Positions 51,054 through 59,388 of a stretch of DNA of 64,000 nucleotides are shown here, piece after piece (position 1 is the stretch's first letter; each line of letters opens with the position of its first letter). The translations under genes were made by a program, and so were the position numbers. The stretch lies in NCBI GenBank assembly GCA_903835235.1, contig CAILMF010000001.1, positions 1 to 64,000 of the forward strand. Reading direction: 5' to 3'. The notes under the pieces were generated by a model, which was not told where the DNA came from, made no database searches, and saw only the letters and a list, made by a program, of their open reading frames with translations. This stretch comes from an uncultured Rhodospirillales bacterium (lineage in GTDB: Bacteria > Pseudomonadota > Alphaproteobacteria > Acetobacterales > Acetobacteraceae).

Positions 51054-51770
51054 CTAAAATTGGACGCGTGGAGGTAATGGCGCCGGCTGCTCCCACGGCG
51101 CTGGGTGGCGCCGCATTTCAAAAAGGACGCGCCGAATCTTGGCGTCGTAAGGGGTGGGAAGGGTAGGCTGACTCGTCCAGCGCCAGAACCGCCAATCCCT
51201 AGAAACAGTCGCAGGATCAATGGAAATCTGCAAAAATACCTCATCACGTTGCTCATAATGAGTTCCTTCTTGCCTTAATACGTCAAAGTAAAGTGGGATA
51301 TACGAAGAGTTACCTCTAATTCTTCCGTCCCCTCGAAATCCACGACTGCCGTCGTTGCGCTGATTTACAATTTTTCCGTATTTCTGTAAGGAAGCCGAAA
51401 GAATTTCTGAAAATCGGGGATTATTATTTTCTGCATAAACTATCGCCCCATGAATATGCGTTGCGCGTGACCCGGCAGAGAATCCAATCACAATCATTTC
51501 GCAAAAGAATGATTCTCGGCACGGAGAATCAGTGTGGAAATTACCTGTATTTTGATATTCATTTGCCGCAATATATAAACTACCATCGCTACTTCTACGG
51601 ACTATAGGATTACGATGCCCCATATTAGCAAGTTCAGAAAGTATTTCAGAGGAATTCATCCCTAATTTAAGGCTGCGGTATCCAGCATCTTCCGCTAGAG
51701 CCGGCCATATCGCACAAGCCAGATGCAATATTATCCCAATAAAAATATTTTCCCGGCTTTTGTGTTCCAT
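51054..51770 (-). CDS. Hypothetical exported protein, AT-rich
   Basis: This 238-residue product has a probable signal peptide (IFIGIILHLACAIWPALA, cleaved near residue 26) and a soluble domain with YRSLKLGMNSSEILSELANM at the front, a pattern seen in periplasmic proteins of unknown function. Two cysteines (CRESFFC) may form a disulfide. Its base composition is much more AT-rich than the flanking genes, so it was probably acquired separately. It stands alone, with a spacer of about 140 bp to arfB. Confidence 0.65.
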   Translation of the reverse strand: MEHKSRENIFIGIILHLACAIWPALAEDAGYRSLKLGMNSSEILSELANMGHRNPIVRRSSDGSLYIAANEYQNTGNFHTDSPCRESFFCEMIVIGFSAGSRATHIHGAIVYAENNNPRFSEILSASLQKYGKIVNQRNDGSRGFRGDGRIRGNSSYIPLYFDVLRQEGTHYEQRDEVFLQISIDPATVSRDWRFWRWTSQPTLPTPYDAKIRRVLFEMRRHPAPWEQPAPLPPRVQF

Positions 51771-51910
51771 GTTTATTTCTCCTTTTTGGGAGCGCCCGAA
51801 TTACCTGATGAAACTTCGAACTTAAACACTCTTCGCCATGTCAAAAATGGGTCAGCGAAGGGCAATCCGCATACGCAATCATCACACCGGTTTGTGCCGT
51901 TAGTTAAGCC

Positions 51911-52339
51911 CTAATCGAAGTTCGGCTTGCCCCTGCCCTTCTTGATGTCGCCGCGCTTGGCCTTGCCGTCCAGCCGCCGCACCTTGCTGCCCAGCGTCGG
52001 CTTGGTCGGGCGGCGCTTGGGCGGTGGCGGCTTGGCGGCTTCGCGGATCAGTTCCAGCAGGCGTTCCAGCGCGTCTTCCCGGTTGCGTTCCCGCGTGCGG
52101 TGCTGCTGCGCGGTGATGACGAGGACGCCGTCCTGCGTCAGGCGGTGGCCGCCGAGCTTCAGCAGCCGTTCGCGCACGCCATCCGGCAGGCTGGGGCTGT
52201 TCTGCACGTCGAAGCGCAGTTGGACCGCGGTTTCCACCTTGTTGACGTTCTGGCCGCCAGGGCCGGAGCTGCGGAGGAAGTCCTCGTGCAGTTCCTTCTC
52301 GTCCAGCTGGATGCTGCGGGTGACGGGAACCAGCGTCAT
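51911..52339 (-). CDS. arfB: Alternative ribosome-rescue factor B (peptidyl-tRNA hydrolase)
   Basis: This 142-residue protein has the release-factor catalytic motif GGQ at 28-30 in SSGPGGQNVNKVETAVQLRF and the basic C-terminal tail (KRRPTKPTLGSKVRRLDGKA) that enters the empty mRNA channel. It hydrolyses peptidyl-tRNA on stalled ribosomes. Length and layout match ArfB/YaeJ rather than a full release factor. Its start overlaps the eutC stop by four bases, which ties it to the ethanolamine genes transcriptionally but probably not functionally. Confidence 0.95.
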   Translation of the reverse strand: MTLVPVTRSIQLDEKELHEDFLRSSGPGGQNVNKVETAVQLRFDVQNSPSLPDGVRERLLKLGGHRLTQDGVLVITAQQHRTRERNREDALERLLELIREAAKPPPPKRRPTKPTLGSKVRRLDGKAKRGDIKKGRGKPNFD

Positions 52340-53094
52340 GCGAGCAGGCCCAGGCTCGGCGCCTCGTCCTTCAGCGCCACGCCGCTGCCACCGCGGGCCA
52401 TGGCGGCCTGCATCAACCAGGCCAGCTTGGCGGCGGCTTCAGCCGGCGTAAGGCCGCCGGGGCGGATGTTGGAGAGGCAGTTGCGCTCGGCATCGCGGCG
52501 GCCACGGCGCGGACCCCAGGTGAGGTAGATGCCCATGCTGTCGGTGGCCGAAAGGCCCGGGCGTTCGCCGATCAGCACCGCGACCATGGCGGCCTGCATG
52601 GCCTCGCCGATCTCGTCGCCCAGCGCCACGCGGGCCTGCTGCGCCAGCACGATGGGGCCGGGCGCCATGCGCTGGGCGTTCAGCAGCGGGACCAGCGCCG
52701 CCAGCAGGGCCGGCGCATTGGCCTGCACGCCCTCGGCGCACAACCCGTCCGCGACCACGATCAAAAACGCGCCTGGCGTCGGCGAGCGCGCCAGCCTGGT
52801 CGCGTCGGCTTCGCGCAGGCGACGGCCGAGGTCGGGGCGCAGCAGGTAATGGCGGCGGTCCTCGGCCTGGCTGGCCACGCGATGGATCGGCATGCCCAGC
52901 GGCGCGCAGTCAGCCTCCAGGCGGTCGAGGTCGAGCGCGCTCCAAACCGCGTCCCGCGCGCGGGCATGGGCTTCCTGGAAGTCCAGATGCGCCGCGGTGG
53001 GCAGGCCGTTGCCGGCGCGGCCCAGCGCCACGCGGGCGGTGGTGTAGCGGCGCAGGTCCTGCCAAAGCGCCGGCGTGGGTGCAGGCGTGGTCAT
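52336..53094 (-). CDS. eutC: Ethanolamine ammonia-lyase small subunit
   Basis: This 252-residue protein matches EutC throughout: LRRYTTARVALGRAGNGLPT at the start, LDFQEAHARARDAVW, VVADGLCAEGVQANAPALL, and the C-terminal NCLSNIRPGGLTPAEAAAKL. With EutB it forms the adenosylcobalamin-dependent enzyme that cleaves ethanolamine to acetaldehyde and ammonia. The start overlaps the eutB stop by four bases. No eut microcompartment, transporter or reactivase genes are visible nearby. Confidence 0.96.
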   Translation of the reverse strand: MTTPAPTPALWQDLRRYTTARVALGRAGNGLPTAAHLDFQEAHARARDAVWSALDLDRLEADCAPLGMPIHRVASQAEDRRHYLLRPDLGRRLREADATRLARSPTPGAFLIVVADGLCAEGVQANAPALLAALVPLLNAQRMAPGPIVLAQQARVALGDEIGEAMQAAMVAVLIGERPGLSATDSMGIYLTWGPRRGRRDAERNCLSNIRPGGLTPAEAAAKLAWLMQAAMARGGSGVALKDEAPSLGLLA

Positions 53095-54458
53095 GTCAGC
53101 CCCAGCAGCGCGGGGGTCAGCGGCAGGGTGCCGGCGCGGCTCGCCTCGTCCAGGCCCATGCGTTCCAGCCAGCTTTCGAATTCCGGCGCCGGGCGCTTGT
53201 TGAGGGTGGCGCGCAGGTAGAGCGCGTCGTGGAAGCTGGTGCTCTGGTAGGCCAGCATCACGTCATCCGCCCCGGGCACGCCCATGATGTAGGTAACGCC
53301 GGCGGCGCCGAGCAGGGTCATCAGCGCGTCCATGTCGTCCTGATCGGCCTCGGCATGGTTGGTGTAGCAGACATCCACGCCCATCGGCAGGCCCAGCAGC
53401 TTGCCACAGAAATGGTCCTCAAGCCCGGCACGGGTGATCTGCTTGCCGTCATACAGGTATTCCGGGCCGATGAAGCCGACCACGCTGTTGACCAGCAGCG
53501 GCTGGAATTCGCGGGCCACGGCATAGGCGCGGGCCTCGATGGTCTGCTGGTCCACGCCGTGATGCGCCTCGGCGGAGAGCGCGCTGCCCTGGCCGGTCTC
53601 GAAGTACATCACGTTCTCGCCGCGTTTGAGGGAGAGCGCCGCTTCATGCGCCTCACGCAGCAGGGCCAGGTTGATGCCGAAGCTGGTGTTGGTCGCCTCG
53701 GTGCCGCCGATGCTCTGGAACACCAGGTCCACTGGCGCGCCGCGCTGGATGGCGAGCAGCGAGGTGGTGACATGCGCCAGCACGCAGCTTTGCGTGGGGA
53801 TGCCGAAGCGCTGGATCACGCCGTCCAGCAGTTCCAGCAGGCGGCAGGTGGCGTCGACATTGTCGGTAGCCGGGTTGATGCCGATGCAGGCGTCGCCGGC
53901 GCCAAGCAGCAATCCGTCCAGGATGGCGGCGGCCACGCCGCGCGGGTCGTCCACGGGGTCGTTGGGTTGCAGCCGGGTGGAGAGGGTGCCGGGCAGGCCG
54001 AGCGTGTTGCGGAAGCGGGTGGTGACCTGGGCCTTGGCGGCGATGGCGATGAGGTCCTGCAGGCGGCAGAGCTTGCTGACGGCGGCGACCATCTCCGGCG
54101 TCAGGCCGGGGCGCAGCGCGGCGAGGCAGGTGCCGTCGGCCTCCGCCAGCAGCCAGTCGCGCAGGCCGCCGACCGTGAGGTGCGCGATGGGGGCGAAGGC
54201 CAAGGGGTCGTGGCGGTCGAGGATCAGGCGGGTGACCTCATCCGTTTCGTAGGGGATGACGGCTTCGCTGAGGAACTGGCGCAACGGCAGGTCGGCCATG
54301 GCACGCTGGGCGGCCACCCGTTCCGCCGCCGAGCCGGCCGCCAGCCCGGCCAGCTGGTCGCCCGAACGCAAAGGCGTGGCCCGCGCCAGCAGGGTCTTCA
54401 GGTCCGGGAAGCTGTAGCGGGTGCCGCCGACGGCGTGGGCGAAGGACATGCGGGGCAT
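53091..54458 (-). CDS. eutB: Ethanolamine ammonia-lyase large subunit
   Basis: This 455-residue protein is a full-length EutB: FPDLKTLLARATPLRSGDQL near the front, GINPATDNVDATCRLLELLD in the barrel, and YFETGQGSALSAEAHHGVDQ at the substrate/cobalamin side. It carries the active-site TIM barrel that generates the ethanolamine radical with coenzyme B12. It is the first gene of eutB-eutC-arfB. Upstream lies an array of about 25-bp repeats, then the divergent decarboxylase operon. Ethanolamine can serve as nitrogen or carbon source. Confidence 0.97.
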   Translation of the reverse strand: MPRMSFAHAVGGTRYSFPDLKTLLARATPLRSGDQLAGLAAGSAAERVAAQRAMADLPLRQFLSEAVIPYETDEVTRLILDRHDPLAFAPIAHLTVGGLRDWLLAEADGTCLAALRPGLTPEMVAAVSKLCRLQDLIAIAAKAQVTTRFRNTLGLPGTLSTRLQPNDPVDDPRGVAAAILDGLLLGAGDACIGINPATDNVDATCRLLELLDGVIQRFGIPTQSCVLAHVTTSLLAIQRGAPVDLVFQSIGGTEATNTSFGINLALLREAHEAALSLKRGENVMYFETGQGSALSAEAHHGVDQQTIEARAYAVAREFQPLLVNSVVGFIGPEYLYDGKQITRAGLEDHFCGKLLGLPMGVDVCYTNHAEADQDDMDALMTLLGAAGVTYIMGVPGADDVMLAYQSTSFHDALYLRATLNKRPAPEFESWLERMGLDEASRAGTLPLTPALLGLT

Positions 54459-54463
54459 TGTGC

Positions 54464-54611
54464 CCGCGGCGGCGCCGCCTTGCCAGCGCGGCCCCGCGGC
54501 GGAGCCGCTTTGCCAGCCCCGCGGCGGAGCCGCTTTGCCAACCCAGCGGCGGAGCCGGTCTTCAACCCAAGGCGGAGCCGGTCTTCAACCCGGGGCGGAG
54601 CCGCCTTGCCA
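54464..54611 (+). repeat. Five- to six-unit tandem repeat of about 25 bp
   Basis: Units of 25, 25, 24, 23 and 24 bp share the core GGCGGAGCCG(C/G)(T/C)(T/C)TTGCCA or its variant ending CTTCA, with one degraded unit before. The array fills most of the spacer between divergent eutB and the decarboxylase operon, where promoters would be expected. Confidence 0.88.
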
Positions 54612-54659
54612 GCCGGGCGCAGGCGGGGGATGTTCCGGGCCGACGCCCAAGAGGACGAT

Positions 54660-55208
54660 ATGCAACGCGAACAGCTTGAATCGGCGCCCACGGCCGCCGA
54701 AGCCTGGCCCGACCAGATCTACGACCTGCTGAAGCAGCACGGCGTGCGCCAGGTGGGCCTGGTGCCGGATGCCGGGCATGCGCGGCTGATCAAGCGCTGC
54801 CTGGCCGACAACGACATGAAGGTGGTTTCGCTGACCACCGAGGAGGAGGGCGTGGCGCTGGCCTTCGGCGCCTGGCTGGGCGGCGAGAAGAGCGTGCTGC
54901 TGATGCAGAGCAGCGGCGTCGGCAACATCATCAACATGCTGAGCGTGGCGATTGCCCACCGGACGCCCTGCCCGATCATCGTGACGATGCGCGGCGACTT
55001 CGGCGAGTTCAACCCGTTCCAGGTGCCGATGGGCAATGCGACCCAGGCCTGCCTGGAGGCCATGGGCACGCTGGTGAAGCGCGCCGACCGGCCGGAAGAC
55101 GTGGCCGAGACGGTCAACGCCACGCTGCGGCTGGCCTTCAACACCTATCGCCCGACCGCGACGCTGCTCGGCCAGCGCCTGCTGGGCGCCAAGACCTTCG
55201 GGAAGTGA
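54660..55208 (+). CDS. TPP-dependent decarboxylase alpha subunit (ComD-like)
   Basis: This 182-residue protein is the PYR-domain half of a thiamine-diphosphate enzyme, like sulfopyruvate or phosphonopyruvate decarboxylase alpha chains: LLKQHGVRQVGLVPDAGHAR, then TTEEEGVALAFGAWLGG with the catalytic Glu of the activated cofactor, MQSSGVGNIINML and TMRGDFGEFNPFQVPMG. AGGA lies before the ATG at 54660. The second half follows four bases after its stop. Substrate is probably a 2-oxo acid with an extra acidic group; sulfopyruvate or phosphonopyruvate are options, not proven. Confidence 0.87.
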   Translation: MQREQLESAPTAAEAWPDQIYDLLKQHGVRQVGLVPDAGHARLIKRCLADNDMKVVSLTTEEEGVALAFGAWLGGEKSVLLMQSSGVGNIINMLSVAIAHRTPCPIIVTMRGDFGEFNPFQVPMGNATQACLEAMGTLVKRADRPEDVAETVNATLRLAFNTYRPTATLLGQRLLGAKTFGK

Positions 55209-55212
55209 CGCC

Positions 55213-55824
55213 ATGAGCGAAATCGGAATCGGCCCAACGGGCAAGCTGATGCGCCGCGACGTGGTCAAGGCGCTGCTGGAGAACCGGGACGGCATGCTGG
55301 CCATCGGCGGGCTGGGCGCCCCGGCCTGGGACATTACGGCGGCCGGCGACAGCCCGCTGAACCTGCCGCTGTGGGGCGGCATGGGCGGCGCGGCGGTGAT
55401 GGGCCTGGGCCTGGCGCTGGCACAGCCGGACCGCAAGGTCTGCGTCATCACCGGCGATGGCGAGATGCTGATGGGCGTGGGCTCGTTGGCGACGGTCGCG
55501 GTGCAGCGCCCGCGCAACCTTTCCGTCGTGGTGCTGGACAACGAGCATTACGGCGAAACCGGCATGCAGGAGACCCACACCAAGCACGGTGTGGACCTGG
55601 TAATGATGGCCAAGGGCGCCGGCATTGCCGATAGTCGCCTGGTGCGGACCGCCGAGGAACTGCTGAAGCTGCGCGCGGATATCCACGCCGGCAACGGGCC
55701 GATCTTTGCACAAGTGAAGATCGACGAGGGCACCCAGCCGCTGGTGCTGCCGCCGCGCGAGGCGAGCATCCTGCAGGCGCGAATGCGCGAGGCGATCATG
55801 GGGCCGGAGGCGCATCTGCAATAG
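55213..55824 (+). CDS. TPP-dependent decarboxylase beta subunit (ComE-like)
   Basis: This 203-residue PP-domain half carries the thiamine-diphosphate/Mg site: GDG at 81-83 in GDGEMLMGVGSL, closing at Asn110 in VVVLDNEHYGETGMQ. LWGGMGGAAVMGLGLALA is typical of the family. Together with the preceding alpha subunit it forms a complete decarboxylase making an aldehyde and CO2. Split enzymes like this are known for sulfopyruvate decarboxylase (ComDE). The TAG stop is also the first part of a hairpin repeat. Confidence 0.88.
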   Translation: MSEIGIGPTGKLMRRDVVKALLENRDGMLAIGGLGAPAWDITAAGDSPLNLPLWGGMGGAAVMGLGLALAQPDRKVCVITGDGEMLMGVGSLATVAVQRPRNLSVVVLDNEHYGETGMQETHTKHGVDLVMMAKGAGIADSRLVRTAEELLKLRADIHAGNGPIFAQVKIDEGTQPLVLPPREASILQARMREAIMGPEAHLQ

Positions 55825-55873
55825 CGTCCGATCGCTGGAGCGTCGCAAGGCGCGAAGGCGTGAATCGGCCGCC
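55822..55873 (-). repeat. Hairpin repeat family, diverged copy R5
   Basis: On the plus strand it shows the outer boxes TAGCGTCCGATCG and GGCGTGAATCGGCCGC, as in R2/R3, around a different stem (GGAGCGTCGCAAGGCGCGAA). As with R2, the first bases coincide with the TAG stop of the gene before. Confidence 0.6.
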
Positions 55874-55909
55874 CTTATCTGCCGCGGCAAGCGGCGTGGG
55901 GAGGAAAAG

Positions 55910-56869
55910 ATGAAGAAGCGCACGCTGCTTTCCCTGCTGGCCACGGCGCCGTTTGTGGCGCGTGCGCAGGGTTGGTCGCCGGACAAGCCGATCAAGCTGG
56001 TGGTGCCGTTTGCCGCCGGCGGCAGCACGGACATCACCGCGCGGCTGGTGGCGCAGGCGCTGGGCGACCGGCTGGGCCAGCCCATGGTGGTGGAGAACCG
56101 GCCGGGCGCCGGCGGCAATATCGGCGCGGAAGCCGTGGCCCGCGCGGCGCCGGATGGGCAGACGCTGTTCATGGCGACGTCTGGCATCATCGGCGCCAAC
56201 AAGGCGCTGTACCGGACGCTGCCCTTCGATCCCGTGCGCGACTTCGCGCCGATCAGCCAGGTGGCCTTCGTGCCGAACATCCTGGTGGTGGGGCCGAGCA
56301 TGCCGGCGACATCCATCGCCGACCTGATCGCGCGGGTGAAGGCGCGGCCGGGCGAGGTGACCTATGGCAGCGCCGGCATCGGTACGTCGCAGCACATGGC
56401 CGGCGCGCTGTTCGCGCAGCGGGCCGGGCTGAACATGATCCATGTGCCCTATCGCGGCGGCGCGCCGGCCAATACCGACCTGGTTTCCGGCAAGATCGAC
56501 TTCATCATGTCGCCACTCGTGGAAGTGCTGGCGCATATCCGCGCCGGCACGCTGAAGCCGCTGGGGGTGACGACGCTCAGGCGCTCGCCGCTGTTCCCGG
56601 ATGTGCCGACGATTGCCGAGACGATGCCGGGCTTCGAGATTGCGCTATGGAGCGGGCTGATGGCGCCGGCCGGCACGCCAGTGGCCGCGGTGCAGCGCCT
56701 GGCCGTGGAAACCGCGGCGGTGCTGCGCACGCCGGAGCTGCGCGGCAAGCTGGCCGAGCAGGGCAGCGAGCCCGTCGGCAGCAACCCCGACGAATTCGCC
56801 AGCTTCATGCAGAGAGACATCCCGAAATGGACGGAGATCGTCCGGCTTTCGGGCGCGACTGCTGACTAG
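55910..56869 (+). CDS. Bug-family (TctC-like) periplasmic solute-binding protein
   Basis: This 319-residue protein has a short export signal (KKRTLLSLLATAPFVARAQG) and the family hallmarks: IKLVVPFAAGGSTDITARLV, VVENRPGAGGNIGAEAVARA, PDGQTLFMAT, YRTLPFDPVRDFAPISQVAF, IHVPYRGGAPANTDLVSGKI and PAGTPVAAVQRLA. It is a textbook Bug receptor. GGGAGGAAAAG directly precedes the ATG. Lying between the decarboxylase and the dehydrogenase, it probably binds the acid that this operon degrades. No transporter membrane genes are nearby. Confidence 0.95.
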   Translation: MKKRTLLSLLATAPFVARAQGWSPDKPIKLVVPFAAGGSTDITARLVAQALGDRLGQPMVVENRPGAGGNIGAEAVARAAPDGQTLFMATSGIIGANKALYRTLPFDPVRDFAPISQVAFVPNILVVGPSMPATSIADLIARVKARPGEVTYGSAGIGTSQHMAGALFAQRAGLNMIHVPYRGGAPANTDLVSGKIDFIMSPLVEVLAHIRAGTLKPLGVTTLRRSPLFPDVPTIAETMPGFEIALWSGLMAPAGTPVAAVQRLAVETAAVLRTPELRGKLAEQGSEPVGSNPDEFASFMQRDIPKWTEIVRLSGATAD

Positions 56870-56872
56870 CCG

Positions 56873-57040
56873 TGCGATGACCAAAGCGCCGTCAGGCGCA
56901 ACGGTCTGAATCGCCCGGCCCGATCAGGTGCGATGACCGAAGCGCCGCCAGGCGCGGAGGTCTGAATCGCACCGCCCGACCAGGTGCGATGACCGAAGCG
57001 CCCTCCGGCGCGTAGGTCTGAATCGCACCGCCCGATACGA
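56873..57040 (+). repeat. Three-unit 56-bp tandem repeat
   Basis: Three units start at 56873, 56929 and 56985, each beginning TGCGATGACC and ending near CGCCCGAnCAGG. Within each unit GCGCC/GGCGC and the outer GCGAT/ATCGC can pair, so every unit folds into a hairpin. The array fills the spacer before the dehydrogenase gene; only its ribosome site lies outside. Confidence 0.93.
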
Positions 57041-57055
57041 GGAACGAGCAAGAAA

Positions 57056-58027
57056 ATGGCCCATGTTGTCTGCCTCCGCCCCGTCCACCCCGATGCCCAG
57101 GCCCGCCTGCGCGAGGCCGGCCACACGGTGGAGGTGCTGGACCCCGTGAACGAGACCACCATCGCCGCCAGCATCCCGAATGCCGAGGCGATCATCGTGC
57201 GCGCCACGCCGATCAACGCCGCCTTCCTGGCGCATGCGCAGAAGCTGCGGATCTGCGCGCGGCACGGCGTGGGCTATGACGCGGTGGATGTGCCGGCGCT
57301 GACCGCGCGCGGCATTCCGCTGACCGTGACGCCGGATGCGAATGCCGCCAGCGTGGCCGAGCACGCCATGATGCTGATGCTGAACATCGCGCGCGGCACC
57401 TTCGAGTATGACCGCAAGACCAAGCAGGGCGAGTGGAGCAATCCGCCGGTCCCGACGACCTTCGATCTCGGCGGCAAGACCGTGCTGGTGGTGGGCTTCG
57501 GGCGGATCGGTGGGCGCGTGGCCAGGCTGTGTCAGGCCTTCGGCATGCGCGTGCTGGTGCACGACCCGTACATCCCGCAGAACACCATCAAGGGCGCTGG
57601 CTTCATCCCCGCCAAGGTGTTGGCCGAAGGGCTGGCCGAAGCCGATGTGGTGACCACGCACCTGCCGAGCAACGAGAAGACGCGCGGCATGGTGAATGGC
57701 GAGTTCTTCGCCAGCATGAAAAACGGCGCCACCTACATCAACACCGCCCGCGGCACGTTGGTGGATGAGGCGGCGCTGGCCGGCGCGCTGACCAGCGGCC
57801 ACCTGAAGGCGGCGGGGCTGGACGTGTTCTGGGAGGAGCCGATGAACCCGGCCAACCCGCTGCTGAAGGCACCCAACGTGGTGATGACGCCGCACAGCGC
57901 GGCGGCCACCGAACAAGGGCTGTACCGCATGGCGATGAGCTGCGCCGAGAGCATCATCCAGGTCTTCGAAAACAAGCTCGACCCCGATGTGGTGATCAAC
58001 CAGGAGGTGCTGCGTGGCAACCGATAA
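57056..58027 (+). CDS. D-isomer-specific 2-hydroxyacid dehydrogenase
   Basis: This 323-residue enzyme has the NAD site VLVVGFGRIGGRVARLCQAF and the three catalytic positions of the family: Arg in INTARGTLVDE, Glu in DVFWEEPMNPANP and His in TPHSAAAT. It resembles phosphoglycerate dehydrogenase-type enzymes without the ACT domain. It should interconvert a 2-oxo acid and its D-hydroxy acid, which fits a pathway with a 2-oxo acid decarboxylase. Its 3' end overlaps the MmgE/PrpD gene by 14 bp. Confidence 0.94.
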   Translation: MAHVVCLRPVHPDAQARLREAGHTVEVLDPVNETTIAASIPNAEAIIVRATPINAAFLAHAQKLRICARHGVGYDAVDVPALTARGIPLTVTPDANAASVAEHAMMLMLNIARGTFEYDRKTKQGEWSNPPVPTTFDLGGKTVLVVGFGRIGGRVARLCQAFGMRVLVHDPYIPQNTIKGAGFIPAKVLAEGLAEADVVTTHLPSNEKTRGMVNGEFFASMKNGATYINTARGTLVDEAALAGALTSGHLKAAGLDVFWEEPMNPANPLLKAPNVVMTPHSAAATEQGLYRMAMSCAESIIQVFENKLDPDVVINQEVLRGNR

Positions 58028-59387
58028 TCCCCTCCTCGCGCTGGCGGCGCATGGTGCTTCCTGGCGCTCGCGGGAGTTGACGCCGCACGTCGCGCATCAT
58101 GCGCGCCGTGCGCTGATCGACTGGTTCGCGGCGCTGCTGCCGGGCTGCCTGCATCCGCCGGCGACGGTGCTGAGCGCGGCGATGGCGAGCGAGCGCGGCA
58201 CCGGGCGCGCGATCAACTACGTGGACGGCAATACCGGCGGCACGCGCTACGCCGCGCTGCTGAACGCCACGGCCAGCCACACCGTCGAGTTCGACGATAT
58301 TTTCCGCGATGCCGGGTATCATCCGGGCTGCCCGACGATTGGCGCGGCTTTGGCTTGTGCGCAGGCGCAGGGCTCCACGTTGGAGGAACTGCTGCGGGCG
58401 ATCACCGCGGGCTATGAGGTGAGCTGCCGCATCGGCATGGCGGTGCAGCCTTCGCACTACAAGTACTGGCACACCACCGGCACGGTCGGCACCTTCGGCG
58501 CCGCCGCCGCGGTGGCGCTGCTGCTGGGCGCGGATGAGAAGCGGATGGCGCATGCGATTGCCACCGCCGCCACCTTTGCCGGCGGCCTGCAGCAGGCGTT
58601 TCGGAGTGACGGGATGAGCAAGCCGCTGCATCCCGGCCATGCCGCGGATGCGGGTGCGCTGGCGGGCATTGCCGGCGCCGCCGGCGTGACCGGGGCGCTG
58701 GACGTGCTGCATGGCCCCGTCGGCTTTGCCGCGGCGACCAGCGAGGATTCCGGCAAGTGGCAAAAGGCGCTGGCCGATCTGGACCGCGTCTGCATCACCG
58801 AGATGACCTTCAAGAACCACGGCTGCTGCGGCCATATTTTTGCTGGTTTGGATGGCGTGCGTGACCTGCAATTGGCCAACAAGTTCGCGGCCGAGGATGT
58901 GGCGAAGGTGCATATCGGTGGCTACTCCGCCACCAAGGATGTGTGCGACCGGCCCAGCGTGAACAGCGAGCAGGAGGCGCGGTTCTCGGCGCAGTACACG
59001 GTTGGCGCCATGCTGGTGCTGGGCGGCGTGCGCGTCGCGGCGTTTGAGCCAGCGAACCTGAACAACCCGGCCATTCGCGCCGTGATGCCGAAGGTCAGCG
59101 TCTCCATGGACCCCGAGCTGGCCGACGCCTATCCCGGCAAGCGCGCCGCCAAGGTGTGGATCACGCTGAAGGATGGCCGCGAGCTGTATCACTACGCGCC
59201 GACCCGCAAGGGCGACCCGGATGCGCCGCTTTCCGACGCCGAGCTGGGCGACAAGTTCAGCGAGCTGACGGTGCCGGTGATTGGCGCGAGCGCTTCGACG
59301 GCGCTGCTGGCCGCGCTGTGGCACAGCGACGCGCTGCCTGGTGCGGTACCGCTGCTGGCCAACGCGCAACAGCACGCGGCCGAATAG
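58014..59387 (+). CDS. MmgE/PrpD-family dehydratase-like protein
   Basis: This 457-residue protein has the MmgE/PrpD layout: HHARRALIDWFAALLPGCLH at the start, NATASHTVEFDDIFRDAGYH in the first helical domain, and FKNHGCCGHIFAGLDGVRDL in the C-terminal part. Relatives include 2-methylcitrate dehydratase, cis-aconitate decarboxylase and 2-aminoacid-derived racemases, so it probably dehydrates or isomerises a di- or tricarboxylic acid. GTG at 58014 follows AGGAGG, a strong site inside the preceding gene. It belongs to the same operon. Confidence 0.92.
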   Translation: MATDNPLLALAAHGASWRSRELTPHVAHHARRALIDWFAALLPGCLHPPATVLSAAMASERGTGRAINYVDGNTGGTRYAALLNATASHTVEFDDIFRDAGYHPGCPTIGAALACAQAQGSTLEELLRAITAGYEVSCRIGMAVQPSHYKYWHTTGTVGTFGAAAAVALLLGADEKRMAHAIATAATFAGGLQQAFRSDGMSKPLHPGHAADAGALAGIAGAAGVTGALDVLHGPVGFAAATSEDSGKWQKALADLDRVCITEMTFKNHGCCGHIFAGLDGVRDLQLANKFAAEDVAKVHIGGYSATKDVCDRPSVNSEQEARFSAQYTVGAMLVLGGVRVAAFEPANLNNPAIRAVMPKVSVSMDPELADAYPGKRAAKVWITLKDGRELYHYAPTRKGDPDAPLSDAELGDKFSELTVPVIGASASTALLAALWHSDALPGAVPLLANAQQHAAE

Positions 59388-59388
59388 C

